DNA of 64,000 nt from Gemmatimonadota bacterium (GCA_016713435.1 JADJPD010000001.1:744001-808000), one strand, 5' to 3'. Positions 17,161-25,787 are shown, numbered from the stretch's first letter. Program-made: numbers and translations. The notes: generated by a model not told the origin, from the letters alone.

Positions 17161-17239
17161 GGGCGGTGACGGCGGGTCATGATGGCCCGGAAAGTGGCCC
17201 GGCGGCGTTCGCCGGGCAAGCAGGTCCCGAGGAGGCCCC

Positions 17240-18301
17240 ATGGCAGAACCCATCGACCAGAAGCCCCGGATCCGACTCTCCACCCTGAGCCACGGCGCGG
17301 GTTGAGCGTGCAAGCTCGGGAGTGACGAGCTGGCGCACGTGCTGCGCCACCTGCCGCAGGTCGGGGATCCGCGCATCCTCCTCGACGCGGCCAGCAGGGA
17401 CGACGCCGCCGTCTGGCAGCTGGACGACGGGCGCGCCCTGGTGGCCACGGTGGACTTCTTCACGCCCGTGGTGGACGACGCGCGCACCTGGGGCCGCATC
17501 GCCGCGGCCAACGCCCTCAGCGACCTCTACGCCACGGGCGCCACCCCGCTCTTTGCCCTGAGCCTCGTGGGCTGGCCCCGCGAGTCGCTCCCCATGGAGC
17601 TGCTCGGCGAGGTCATGCAGGGCCTGGCCGACGTGGCGACCGCCGCCCGCTGCCCCATCCTGGGCGGCCACTCGGTGGACGCGCTCGAGCCGCACGTGGG
17701 GCTCGTGGCGCTGGGGGAGGCGCCGCCGGATCGCCTCCTCACCAACGCCACCGCGCGGCCCGGCGACCTGCTGGTGCTCACCAAGCCGCTCGGCACCGGC
17801 ATCCTCACCACGGCGCTCAAGCGTGGTCTCCGCACGGAACGGGAGCTGGCGGAGGCCGTCACCAGCATGACCACGCTCAACGCCGGCGGCATGCGCGCCG
17901 CCCTTGCCGCCGGCCTCCGCTGCGCGACCGACGTCACGGGCTTCGGGCTCCTCGGGCACCTGGGGAACATCCTGCGTGGCAGCGGCGTCGGCGCGCGGCT
18001 CTGGCTCGAGGCGGTGCCCCGCTTCGCGGGGGTGCTGGAGCTCGCCGCCGAGGGCGTGGTCCCCGGGGGCACGAGGCGGAACCTGGCCGCCGTGCCCGTC
18101 ACGTGGGCCGCGGACGTCGCCGAACCCGAACGGCTGCTCCTCGCCGACGCGCAGACCTCGGGCGGGCTGCTGCTCGCGGTGGCGCCGTCGCAGCTCGATT
18201 CGCTCCTCGCCGGCCTGGCCGCCGAGGGGACGCTGGCCCGCGCGGTGATCGGGGAATGCACCGGTCACGCGGGCCAGCTCACCGTCACCCGCACCCCCTG
18301 A
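17240..18301 (+). CDS. selD: Selenide, water dikinase, itself a selenoprotein (Sec22 at in-frame TGA)
   Basis: From ATG 17240 (GGAGG upstream) the frame reads RIRLSTLSHGAG, then TGA at 17303-17305, then ACKLGSDELAHVL and on to 18301. SHGAG-Sec/Cys-x-C-K is the SelD active-site loop, so the TGA encodes selenocysteine at residue 22; the total is 353 residues. Later SelD blocks are intact: VDFFTPVVDDARTWGRIAAA, ALSDLYATGA, GGHSVDALEPHVGL, DVTGFGLLGHL, LADAQTSGGLL. It makes selenophosphate from selenide and ATP for Sec-tRNA and 2-selenouridine. selA, selB and selC must lie elsewhere. Confidence 0.93.
17303..17338 (+). promoter_or_regulatory. Bacterial SECIS-like hairpin directly after the selD UGA
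   Basis: Right after the TGA, an RNA hairpin can form. The outer stem GTGC (17308-17311) pairs with GCAC (17335-17338). The inner stem AGCTCG (17313-17318) pairs with CGAGCT (17326-17331). The apical loop is GGAGTGA, and there is a small bulge (A on one side, GGC on the other). Position, size and a GU in the apical loop match what SelB recognises in known bacterial SECIS elements. It lies within the coding frame. Confidence 0.8.
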
Positions 18302-18306
18302 CCCCC

Positions 18307-18525
18307 GTGCCCCTCCGCTGGACCCCCCAACGCTATGACCAGCTCGAGCGCGCCGCGCGCGACGGGCGGCGGGTCGCCCTGTCGCGCCGCGGCAACGAGT
18401 ACGTGGTGGTGGCCCTCGCGGTCCGGACCACGGGCAGCAAGGAAGTCCTCCGCGGGCGGCTGCCCATGACCGGGGAGGAACTCGAGTTTCCGCTGGAGGA
18501 AATCGACTCGCTCGATTTTCTCTGA
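18307..18525 (+). CDS. Small hypothetical protein (72 aa)
   Basis: GTG start five bases after selD, so probably co-transcribed. Sequence PLRWTPQRYDQLERAARDG then RRVALSRRGNEYVVVALAVR looks like a short beta-rich basic domain, and the end ELEFPLEEIDSLDFL is acidic. No family recognised. The terminator-like hairpin immediately after its stop supports it as the last gene of a selD operon. Confidence 0.6.
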   Translation: MPLRWTPQRYDQLERAARDGRRVALSRRGNEYVVVALAVRTTGSKEVLRGRLPMTGEELEFPLEEIDSLDFL

Positions 18526-18530
18526 TGGAA

Positions 18531-18549
18531 GGGCGGCCTTCGGCCGCCC
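18531..18549 (+). terminator. Hairpin after the selD operon
   Basis: GGGCGGCC, loop TTC, GGCCGCCC: a perfect 8-bp GC stem six bases after the stop of the 72-aa gene. No strong T-run follows, so efficiency is uncertain. Confidence 0.55.
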
Positions 18550-18564
18550 CGTTCCGCATTGTAA

Positions 18565-18584
18565 GGGCCGACTATAGTCGGCCC
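18565..18584. repeat. 20-bp perfect palindrome (GGGCCGACTA/TAGTCGGCCC)
   Basis: A perfect dyad extended imperfectly by GTA...TAC on the outside, in the gap before the universal stress gene. It could be a REP-like element or an operator. A similarly built palindrome (arms GTAGGCGGG) is inside element D at 36456-36483. Confidence 0.6.
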
Positions 18585-18656
18585 CTACGAATCCGACCTC
18601 GCCTCCGGGGTGGGCTCGGTGCTTGACACCCGCCGTCCCGGGCCGCACCGTGGGGC

Positions 18657-19535
18657 ATGTTCACCTCCCTCCTCGTCGGGCTGGACGGCTCCTCCCATGC
18701 CGAGGTGGCGCTGGCTCAGGCCATCCTGGTGGGGCAGCGGTTCCGGTCGCGGATCGTGCTGGCGCACATCTCGCCGCCCACCGGGCGGACCAGCGAGATG
18801 TCGCTCGGCGCGCCGTGGATGGAGTGGGTGGCGGGCCGCGCCCCGCAGACGCGGGTGGAGCGCGAGGCCGCCGCGCAGCGCATGCTCGACGACTCGGCCG
18901 GCGCAGTGCGCCGCGCGGGCCTCGAGGTGGAGACGGTGCACCGCACCGGCGACGTGGTGGACGAGCTGCAGGATCTCGGCGCCCTCGTGGGCGTGATCGT
19001 GGTGGGCCGCGTGGGCTACCGCGGCGCCACCGCCGAGGACGAGGTGGGGCCCGACACGCGGACGCTGCTCCGGAACGCGCCGCAGCCGGTGCTGGTCTGC
19101 GGGCGTATTCCCACGGCGATGGACCGGGTGCTCGTGGGCTACAGCGGCAGCCCCGCCAGCGAAGCGACGCTCGCCTTTGCCGCGCGCTTTGCGGGCATCA
19201 GTGGCGCGCACCTCGACGTGCTGCAGTTCCCCGGCAGCCTCGGCGATCGCGGCGAGCTGACCCAGCGCGCCAGCGGCGCCCTGGCGCAGGCCCCCCTCGA
19301 CTACGACCTGCACGACGGCGACGGCCCCGAGGAGGAGATGCTCCTCGCCGCGGCCCGCCGCCTCGGCGCCACCGCCGTCTTCACCGAGACGGAGCGCGAG
19401 CACGGGCATTGGCTGGTGCCCCCGGCGGCGGACGCTATCTTGCGGGCCTCCGACCTGCCGGTCCTCGTCCACCCCGAGCCGACCCTCGCGAGTGCCCGCA
19501 CCCCGAGTTCCGATCGCCATCCTGCATCTCGATGA
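18657..19535 (+). CDS. Universal stress protein with two UspA domains
   Basis: 292 residues. Domain 1 (1-150) opens with SLLVGLDGSSHAEVAL and ends GPDTRTLLRNAPQPVLVCG; domain 2 (155-280) opens with DRVLVGYSGSPASEATLAFA and ends ILRASDLPVLVHPE. The ATP-binding G-2x-G-9x-G(S/T) motif is poorly kept in both halves, so nucleotide binding is doubtful. Such tandem proteins protect against general stress. The C-terminal 44 bases overlap the RNase HI-like gene in another frame. Confidence 0.85.
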   Translation: MFTSLLVGLDGSSHAEVALAQAILVGQRFRSRIVLAHISPPTGRTSEMSLGAPWMEWVAGRAPQTRVEREAAAQRMLDDSAGAVRRAGLEVETVHRTGDVVDELQDLGALVGVIVVGRVGYRGATAEDEVGPDTRTLLRNAPQPVLVCGRIPTAMDRVLVGYSGSPASEATLAFAARFAGISGAHLDVLQFPGSLGDRGELTQRASGALAQAPLDYDLHDGDGPEEEMLLAAARRLGATAVFTETEREHGHWLVPPAADAILRASDLPVLVHPEPTLASARTPSSDRHPASR

Positions 19536-20127
19536 ATCCTGCCTCGGCAACGGGCAGGCCCGCTCCACGCCGGGCGGCGCCGGCGGCCTGATCGAGATCC
19601 GCGCCGGCGGCACCATCCAGCGGCGCGACTTCTTCCTCCACGATCCCGACACCACCAACAACCGCATGGCGCTGACCGGCGCCCTGCGGGTGCTCGAGCT
19701 GCTCTCCGCCAAGGGCCGGCGGCTCATGGTACTGCTGGTCTCCGACAGCGAGTACCTGGTGAAGGGGATGCGGGAGTGGGTGCCGGGCTGGCGGTCCCGC
19801 GGGTGGACGCGGAAGGGCGGGCCCATCGAGAACCTCGACCTGTGGCAGCCGCTGGTCCGGGCCGCCGCCCTGCACGACGTGCAGTGGACCTGGGTCCGCG
19901 GCCACGTCGGGCACGCCAAGAACGAGTACGCCAACGACCTCGCCGTGAAGGCCGCCACCGAGCAGGTCTCGAGCGACGGCGCGGTGGAGAGCGGCTTTGC
20001 CGCCTGGCTCGAGGCGGCGCGGGGCAAGAAGAAATACCTGCGCTACGACCCGGACGCCGCCTTCACCGCGCTCGAGGCGCGGCTCGCGGCCGGCGAGGAG
20101 TTTGCGCGGGTGGGGGCGGCGGACTAG
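19492..20127 (+). CDS. RNase HI-like protein lacking one catalytic glutamate
   Basis: 211 residues from GTG 19492. RNase HI landmarks: Asp14 in ILHLDESCLGN, TTNNRMALTGAL, Asp85 in LLVSDSEYLVKGM, WVRGHVGHAKNE with the catalytic-loop His, and Asp149 in YANDLAV. In E. coli RNase HI the motif is TTNNRME with Glu48 as a metal ligand; here that position is Ala60. The N-terminal insertion before GGAGG and a ~50-residue C-terminal extension are also unusual. It may still bind RNA/DNA hybrids, but activity is uncertain. Confidence 0.75.
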   Translation: MPAPRVPIAILHLDESCLGNGQARSTPGGAGGLIEIRAGGTIQRRDFFLHDPDTTNNRMALTGALRVLELLSAKGRRLMVLLVSDSEYLVKGMREWVPGWRSRGWTRKGGPIENLDLWQPLVRAAALHDVQWTWVRGHVGHAKNEYANDLAVKAATEQVSSDGAVESGFAAWLEAARGKKKYLRYDPDAAFTALEARLAAGEEFARVGAAD

Positions 20128-20188
20128 GTGCGGGGCTCGGCGGGCGTGGTCGGGCAGGGGCGCGCTGCGCCCGATCGACACGCCCCGC

Positions 20189-21046
20189 CTACCGCGCCCC
20201 TCCCGTCACGATCGTCAACCGCACCCGCGCCGTGACCAGGTCCGAGGGCGTCGAGTAGGCCTCCCCACTCAGCAGGAAGTCCGGCGACAGGGCGTAGGTG
20301 GCGCCGCCGAAGACCGCCACCCGGCGCAGGTTCACCTCCACCTTGCGGCGGTCGAGCGTGCCCTGCGCGTTGCGGAAGTGCACCTGGAAGCGCGGCCGCA
20401 GGATGTTGTAGCCGGCGCCGACGTAGGGACGGAAGCGCCCATTGGCGCGGGGGAACGTGAACGCCAGTTCCGCGCCGAGGATGTTGGGGGAGAAGCGGTC
20501 GTTGGACCTGGTGCCCTGGTAGCACTCGCTGAGCGAGTCGGCCAGCGCGTCATCGGGGCAGGTGATCGGCGCGTGCATGCTGCCGATGGTGGCGTGCAGC
20601 CGCCCCGTGAAGAGCGTGCCCGCGTCGCCGAGGGGCACGCTCCGCGAGAGGGCCACGCTGACGAAGTTGGCCTTCACCTCGTTGACCCGCACCGGCGGGA
20701 TCCAGCTGGCCTCGAGCAGCACCCCTTCGGGCAGTGCGTACGCCAGCCGCGGCCGCAGCAGGCCCGGGAGCAGGTTGACGTTCTCCGGCCCCTTGCCGGG
20801 ACGGCAGGTGGTGGGGGTGGCCATCTCGTCGCCCGCGTCGGGGATCAGGGCGGCCTCGAGACCGAACTGCACCGATCCCGGGCGATAGACCCAGGGCGCC
20901 TGCGCCGGCCCGTACGCCAGCGGCACCGCGAAGTGGGCAAAGAGATCGGCCTCGTGCGAGTCGGTGGCGGGGTAGCAGTTGCCCTGCGCCGACACGGCGG
21001 GCACGACGAGGACGAGCGCCAGGGCGGTGGCGGAGAGCGCGCGCAT
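20189..21046 (-). CDS. Secreted, probably outer-membrane beta-barrel protein
   Basis: 285 residues from ATG 21046. A signal peptide (ALVLVVPAVSAQG) is followed by alternating amphipathic strands, for example YALPEGVLLEASWIPPV, ANFVSVALSRSVPLG and FRPYVGAGYNILRPRFQVHF. It ends with strand-like VTARVRLTIVTGG, a pattern typical of an 8-10-stranded OmpW/OmpA-like barrel. Four cysteines (NCYP, TCRP, TCPD, ECYQ) may form two disulfides. Function unknown. Convergent with the RNase HI-like gene. Confidence 0.6.
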   Translation of the reverse strand: MRALSATALALVLVVPAVSAQGNCYPATDSHEADLFAHFAVPLAYGPAQAPWVYRPGSVQFGLEAALIPDAGDEMATPTTCRPGKGPENVNLLPGLLRPRLAYALPEGVLLEASWIPPVRVNEVKANFVSVALSRSVPLGDAGTLFTGRLHATIGSMHAPITCPDDALADSLSECYQGTRSNDRFSPNILGAELAFTFPRANGRFRPYVGAGYNILRPRFQVHFRNAQGTLDRRKVEVNLRRVAVFGGATYALSPDFLLSGEAYSTPSDLVTARVRLTIVTGGAR

Positions 21047-21184
21047 GGGATCTCCAGGGGGCCGCCGGTCCGCGAGGGACGGGACGGCAAGGGGTGCCAC
21101 GGGTGTCCGGCCGCGCAGGGCCCGCACCAACCTCGGCCCAGCTTGCTTGACACCCCGGGAAGCCTGCCCTACTCTGCGACTCCG

Positions 21185-21958
21185 ATGACCGACCTCGAAC
21201 GGCTCTTCCGGCGATTGGTGGACAACCTAATCGCAATTGACCCGGCGCGCCTGCACCGGCCCATGCCGCTCGCCGATCTCCTCGACTCGGTCATCCCCTA
21301 CCGCACCACCCGCCGCGCCCTGCAGGTGGATTCCGCCGAGGACTACGACATGCTGATCCTCCGGCTCTGCGCCGGCGAGGGCGGCTTCGTGCGGATGGTG
21401 GCGGACGAGATCAGCCAGCTGTTCCAGGAGCAGGTGACGAGTCCCAACCCCGACCTCTCCGTCCTCCGCGACTACAACAAGGCGGAACTGGTCCTCGGCA
21501 CCGAGCCGCTGGCCCACGCGCTCGGCCCCGGCCCCGACGAAGCCTACGCCCCGCCCGACCCGCCAACGCCGGAACCGGTGGAAGAGCTGATCTTCCCGAG
21601 CGCCATCGAGCCGGCGGTGCCGGAGCCGCCGGCGCGGCGGCCCGCGGAGTCGCCCGCCAAGCGACGCAGCGCCGATGTGGTCCCCCTGCCGTTCACGGCC
21701 GAGCCCACACCGCCGGCCTCACCGCCGATGATGCCCCCCCCGCCCCGCATGACCGCGGAACCGGAACCCAGCACCCGTCACGGCAAGGGGCCGCGCTGCT
21801 CCTACTGCGGCGGCGCACTCCCCACCGGGCGCCCCGTCAACTTCTGCCCCCACTGCGGCCAGAACCAGGCCCTCACCCGCTGCCCCGAGTGCCAGGCCGA
21901 AATGGAAATCGGCTGGCGGCACTGCATCAACTGCGGGCACGCCATGGGCGAGGAATAG
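21185..21958 (+). CDS. Protein with C-terminal double zinc ribbon and Pro-rich linker
   Basis: 257 residues. An N-terminal helical part (1-110, VIPYRTTRRALQVDSAEDYD) is joined by a ~90-residue Pro/Glu/Ala-rich linker. Two zinc ribbons follow: CSYCGGALPTGRPVNFCPHC and CPECQAEMEIGWRHCINCGH (eight Cys in four CxxC pairs). This resembles DZANK-type scaffolding domains. Partner and role unknown. Confidence 0.7.
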   Translation: MTDLERLFRRLVDNLIAIDPARLHRPMPLADLLDSVIPYRTTRRALQVDSAEDYDMLILRLCAGEGGFVRMVADEISQLFQEQVTSPNPDLSVLRDYNKAELVLGTEPLAHALGPGPDEAYAPPDPPTPEPVEELIFPSAIEPAVPEPPARRPAESPAKRRSADVVPLPFTAEPTPPASPPMMPPPPRMTAEPEPSTRHGKGPRCSYCGGALPTGRPVNFCPHCGQNQALTRCPECQAEMEIGWRHCINCGHAMGEE

Positions 21959-22115
21959 CGGCACCGCTCCCCCCTCACATCACGCGCCACCAGAAGCTCC
22001 GGGGCTGACGCCCCCGGCGTCGGTGATGTCTATCCCCACGGGGGCATCGCCGTCTCCTCCAGTGCACCGCCGGCCGCCGGGGACGTTGGCCGGCCCCACC
22101 TGAAGGAGATGTCGC

Positions 22116-22529
22116 ATGTCGCATCGTTGGAGGCTCGTCACCCTGCTCGCCCTCGTGCCGCTGGCGGCCAGCGCCCAGGCGCGTGAGGCGTTCTCGTCCC
22201 CGAAGGACTCGCTGGTGCTGGCGCACGACTTCACCGCGGGCGGCGAGTTTGCCAGGGTGGAGCTGGAGCAGGGGAAGATCTACCGCGTGGAGGTGACCAA
22301 CGCCCGGGTGCTCGCGGTGCGGAACCGCGAAGCCGGGACCCAGCTCCCCTTCACCCGCATTACCGAGGACCTGGCCCGTCCCAGCAACACCGTGGCCTTC
22401 GAGCTGGAGCCCTCGGTGAGCGGCGAGTACGAGCTCCGCCTCGACGGCCGCACCCGCGGCCTGGCACAGATGCGGGTCTTCCTGGACGCCCACGCCACCC
22501 AGCGGCAGCAGAAGGTGATCCGGAGCTGA
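22116..22529 (+). CDS. Secreted hypothetical protein (137 aa)
   Basis: The signal peptide LVTLLALVPLAASAQA is followed by a single beta-sandwich-like domain (DFTAGGEFARVELEQGKIYR, YELRLDGRTRGLA). RBS GAAGGAG lies seven bases before the ATG. No family identified. Confidence 0.6.
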   Translation: MSHRWRLVTLLALVPLAASAQAREAFSSPKDSLVLAHDFTAGGEFARVELEQGKIYRVEVTNARVLAVRNREAGTQLPFTRITEDLARPSNTVAFELEPSVSGEYELRLDGRTRGLAQMRVFLDAHATQRQQKVIRS

Positions 22530-22638
22530 CCCGTGGGGCGCGGGTCCCGGGCGGTCCCGGGTCCCGCGCCGCCATTCCTCCCCCCCCGCACCCCCTCCAT
22601 ATTTCTCCCCGCACGGCAGGATCACGCGGGGAGCGAGC

Positions 22639-23835
22639 ATGCCCGGAACCCAATCGGTGTGGATCGTGGCCGGTGCGCGCACCGGCTTCGGTGCGTTCGG
22701 CGGCACCCTCAAGGACCACTCGGCCACGGACCTCGCGGTGATCGCCGCGCGGGGCGCCATGGCGCGGGCGGACATCCAGCCGGTGTTCGTGGACCAGGTC
22801 ATCGTGGGCAACGCGCTGCAGACCAGCGCCGACGCCATCTACCTGGCCCGCCATGTGGCGCTCCGCGCGGGCTGCAAGGTGGAGACGCCGGCGCTCACCG
22901 TGAACCGGCTCTGTGGCTCCGGCTTCGAGGCCATCATCCAGGCGGCGCGGCTGCTCCGCACCGGCGAGTCACGCGTGGCGCTGGCGGGGGGCACCGAGTC
23001 CATGAGCCAGGCGCCGCACGTGGTGCGCGGCGCTCGCTGGGGCCTCCGACTCGGGCCGGCCCCGCCGCTCGAGGACTCGCTCTGGGAGGCGCTGCGCGAC
23101 ACCCAGTGCAACCTCTCCATGGCCGAGACCGCCGAGAAGCTGGCGGCGGAGCATGGCCTGGCGCGTGAGGCGGTAGACGCCGTGGCGCTCGGCAGCCAGC
23201 AGCGCGCCAAGGCGGCCTGGGAGCGAAACGCCTTTGCCGATGAGCTCGTACCGGTGCCGGTCAAGAACCGGAAGACCAGGATGGAAGAACCGTGGGCCCA
23301 GGACGAGCACATGCGCCCCGACACCACCGCCGAGGGGCTCGCCAAGCTGGCGCCCTACTTCCGCAAGGACGGCGTGGTGACCGCCGGCAACGCCTCGGGC
23401 ATCAGCGACGGCGCCGCCATGCTGGTCCTGGCCGATGACGACATGGTGCAGCGCTGGGGCCTCAAGCCCCTCGGCCGGATCCTGGGCTGGGGCGTGAGCG
23501 GGGTGGACCCGTCGGTGATGGGCATCGGCCCGGTCCCGGCGGCGCACGCCGCCCTGGAGCACGCCCGGAAGACCCTCGGCGACATGGCGCTGGTGGAAAT
23601 CAACGAAGCCTTCGCCGCCCAGTACCTGGCCGTGGAGCAGAAGCTCGGCCTCAACCGCGAGATCACCAACGTGGACGGTGGCGCCATCGCCCTGGGGCAT
23701 CCGCTGGCGGCCAGCGGCGCGCGGCTCACGCTGCACCTGCTGCACGCGCTCCGGCAGCGGGGCCAGAAGCTCGGCCTCGCGGCCGCCTGTATCGGCGGCG
23801 GGCAGGGGCAGGCCGTGGTGGTGGAGGCGGCGTAG
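22639..23835 (+). CDS. Acetyl-CoA acetyltransferase / 3-ketoacyl-CoA thiolase
   Basis: 398 residues, full thiolase length. Nucleophilic Cys92 in NRLCGSGFEAI, the GGTESMSQAPH block, NEAFAAQY, the catalytic His in GGAIALGHPLAASGARL and the second Cys in AACIGGGQGQA are all present. It condenses or cleaves beta-ketoacyl-CoA (acetoacetyl-CoA or longer, including 3-oxoadipyl-CoA in PcaF-like members). Its possible role at the end of the proposed beta-lysine route (38-47.6 kb) is inference only. Confidence 0.92.
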   Translation: MPGTQSVWIVAGARTGFGAFGGTLKDHSATDLAVIAARGAMARADIQPVFVDQVIVGNALQTSADAIYLARHVALRAGCKVETPALTVNRLCGSGFEAIIQAARLLRTGESRVALAGGTESMSQAPHVVRGARWGLRLGPAPPLEDSLWEALRDTQCNLSMAETAEKLAAEHGLAREAVDAVALGSQQRAKAAWERNAFADELVPVPVKNRKTRMEEPWAQDEHMRPDTTAEGLAKLAPYFRKDGVVTAGNASGISDGAAMLVLADDDMVQRWGLKPLGRILGWGVSGVDPSVMGIGPVPAAHAALEHARKTLGDMALVEINEAFAAQYLAVEQKLGLNREITNVDGGAIALGHPLAASGARLTLHLLHALRQRGQKLGLAAACIGGGQGQAVVVEAA

Positions 23836-23840
23836 CGACC

Positions 23841-24662
23841 ATGAGCTCTCCCAACCTGCCGTCGCGGATCGACCGCGCCGCCGTGGAGCGGATCATCCAG
23901 CGTGCCGCCGAGCTGCAGACGGGCGAGCACGAGATCGGCGACGAGCTCTCCGCCTCCGACGTGCTGGCGCTCGGCAAGGAAGTGGGCATCCCCGAGCGCT
24001 ACCTCCGGCAGGCCATGCTGGAGGAGCAGAGCAAGGCGCCGCTGCCCGCGGCCCAGGGATTCCTGGACCGGACCATGGGGCCGGGCATCGTCTCGGCGCA
24101 GCGCGTGGTGCAGGGGTCGGTGGAGGACGCGGAAGCGGCGCTGCTCCGCTGGATGCAGGAGGAGGAGCTCTTCGAGGTGCAGCGCCAGCAGTCGGGGCGG
24201 ATCACCTGGGAGCCGCTCCGGCCGGGACGCGCGACGTTGCGGAAGCTCACCTCCCGGCGCCCGTTCATGCTGGCCAAGGCGTCGCTCGTCTCGGCCACGA
24301 TCTCGGCCCTGGAGCCGGGGTACGCGCACGTGTCGCTCACGGCCGACCTGCGCCCCGCCCGCGGCAGCATGATCGGCGGGGTGGCCGCGGGCGCCTCACT
24401 CGGCGTGGCGGGCTCCATCATCCTGGCGGCCATGTCGCCCTACCTGCTGGTGGCGGCGGCACCGCTGCCCTTCGCGGCAGCCATGATCTACGGCTTTGGG
24501 CGGGCCCACCGGCCCGTGGCCGAGCGCACGGTGCTCGGGCTGGAGCGGGCGCTCGATCACCTGGAGCGCGGCGGCATCAAGCCGGCGCACGCGCTGCCGG
24601 CGCGGCCCTCGACCATCGCCGGCGCGGTGCTCGATGAGGTGCGGCGGGCGCTCGGCGGCTAA
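23841..24662 (+). CDS. Hypothetical membrane protein
   Basis: 273 residues. The N-terminal 65 residues resemble the start of DUF1707/SHOCT-like regulators (ERIIQRAAELQTGEHEIGDE). The middle is a soluble alpha/beta part, and two helices at about 175-225 (GVAAGASLGVAGSIILAAMS and SPYLLVAAAPLPFAAAMIYG) form a hairpin. Function unknown. It starts five bases after the thiolase. Confidence 0.55.
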   Translation: MSSPNLPSRIDRAAVERIIQRAAELQTGEHEIGDELSASDVLALGKEVGIPERYLRQAMLEEQSKAPLPAAQGFLDRTMGPGIVSAQRVVQGSVEDAEAALLRWMQEEELFEVQRQQSGRITWEPLRPGRATLRKLTSRRPFMLAKASLVSATISALEPGYAHVSLTADLRPARGSMIGGVAAGASLGVAGSIILAAMSPYLLVAAAPLPFAAAMIYGFGRAHRPVAERTVLGLERALDHLERGGIKPAHALPARPSTIAGAVLDEVRRALGG

Positions 24663-24695
24663 GTTTGGAGGGGCGTCGGACGGGCCGGCGCCCGC

Positions 24696-24838
24696 GAGCT
24701 CAACGCAGAGGCGCAGAGGCGCAGAGGTCGCCGAGCGCGGCGAGGTCGCGGGAGCGGCGCCGCCCCCGCGGTGCCTCGACCGTACCACATGATGTTGCAG
24801 TTCTCTGCGTCCTCTGCGCCTCTGCGTTGAGTCACACC
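24696..24838. repeat. CGCAGAGG inverted-repeat element, copy B (short form)
   Basis: The left arm CTCAACGCAGAGGCGCAGAG and the right arm ending CCTCTGCGTTGAGTCACACC form ~30-base inverted arms around a ~70-bp core. That core is unrelated to the cores of copies A and C. It lies between two + strand genes. Confidence 0.75.
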
Positions 24839-24885
24839 ATACCGGCGCCCAGACACCGCACTCACCGACGCCCCGGACCTTCCCG

Positions 24886-25407
24886 ATGCGCCCATCGACC
24901 CTCGCCCTCGCGATCGCCGTCACGGCGGGACTGGCCTGCCGGCCCACCACGCCGAGGCCGTACTTCGCGCCGGTGACGGGAGCGCCGTCGGGGGAGATCG
25001 AACTGGATCCGATCCCCGCCACCGACGCCATCGCCGACGTGCTCAAGAGCGACAGCTTCCCCGTCACGAAGGTGGAGCGGCGCGACGGGTACGTGGAGAC
25101 CGCCTGGTTCGATGTCGGCACCAAGCAGCCAGTGAGCGGCCGCATCCTGGGGCCCGACATCGTGCAGATCCGCGCCTGGGTGAACCCCGCCAAGCTGCAC
25201 ACCAGCCGCGTCACCATCGAGACCACCTACCGCCCCCTCGCCGACCCGAGCCTCTCGCCCCGCGAGCTGGACCGCCAGGTGCCGCCCGATCACCCCGTCG
25301 GCAAGCGCGTCGTCGAGATCGTCACCGAGCTGGCCAAGCTGTACGCCCACAGCACCGAGCCGGAGCCCGCCGCCGCCCCCGACTCCTCGGCTGCCCGCGA
25401 CCAGTGA
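24886..25407 (+). CDS. Putative lipoprotein (173 aa)
   Basis: N-terminus ALAIAVTAGLACRP gives a lipobox with Cys18. The mature part has alternating strands (KSDSFPVTKVERRDGYVETA, TSRVTIETTYRPLAD) and a Pro/Ala-rich tail. No family recognised. It overlaps the next gene by four bases (GTGA). Confidence 0.6.
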   Translation: MRPSTLALAIAVTAGLACRPTTPRPYFAPVTGAPSGEIELDPIPATDAIADVLKSDSFPVTKVERRDGYVETAWFDVGTKQPVSGRILGPDIVQIRAWVNPAKLHTSRVTIETTYRPLADPSLSPRELDRQVPPDHPVGKRVVEIVTELAKLYAHSTEPEPAAAPDSSAARDQ

Positions 25408-25784
25408 CCGCCGACGCCTTCCGCGCCCTCCTCGCGCGCCTGGCCGATGGCTGGACTCGCCGGGCCTACGACGAGGTGGCCGCGCACTTCGCCGAGCAGG
25501 TGCAGTACGCCGACCCGACGCGCTACCGCCTCGACGGCCGCGCGGCGCTGCTCGACTTCTTCCGGAACGACGAGGGGATGGAGCAGCGGACCACCTTCCA
25601 CACGGTGGTCTTCGACGAGGCGCGGCAGGTGGGGATGGCGGAATACACCTACGAGGGGACGCACCGCTACCACGGGGTCGTGGTGGTGAAGGTGGCGAGC
25701 GGGGAGATCACGCACTGGCGCGAGTACCAGCACGTGGACCCGCGGACGTGGGACGAGTTTGCGGGGGAGACGCGCTTCGCGTAG
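25404..25784 (+). CDS. SnoaL/NTF2-like protein
   Basis: 126 residues from a GTG overlapping the previous stop. The NTF2 cone fold is suggested by ARLADGWTRRAYDEVAAHFA, VQYADPTRYRLDGRAALLDF and the end ITHWREYQHVDPRTW. The family covers small polar cyclases, isomerases and binding proteins; no specific role assigned. Confidence 0.75.
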   Translation: MTADAFRALLARLADGWTRRAYDEVAAHFAEQVQYADPTRYRLDGRAALLDFFRNDEGMEQRTTFHTVVFDEARQVGMAEYTYEGTHRYHGVVVVKVASGEITHWREYQHVDPRTWDEFAGETRFA

Positions 25785-25787
25785 CGG

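Noticed and set aside
17339..18301. SelD starting at GTG 17339, with the TGA as a real stop
   Set aside because: That start would remove the catalytic SHGAG-U-A-C-K loop; the SECIS-like hairpin and conserved in-frame sequence support read-through.
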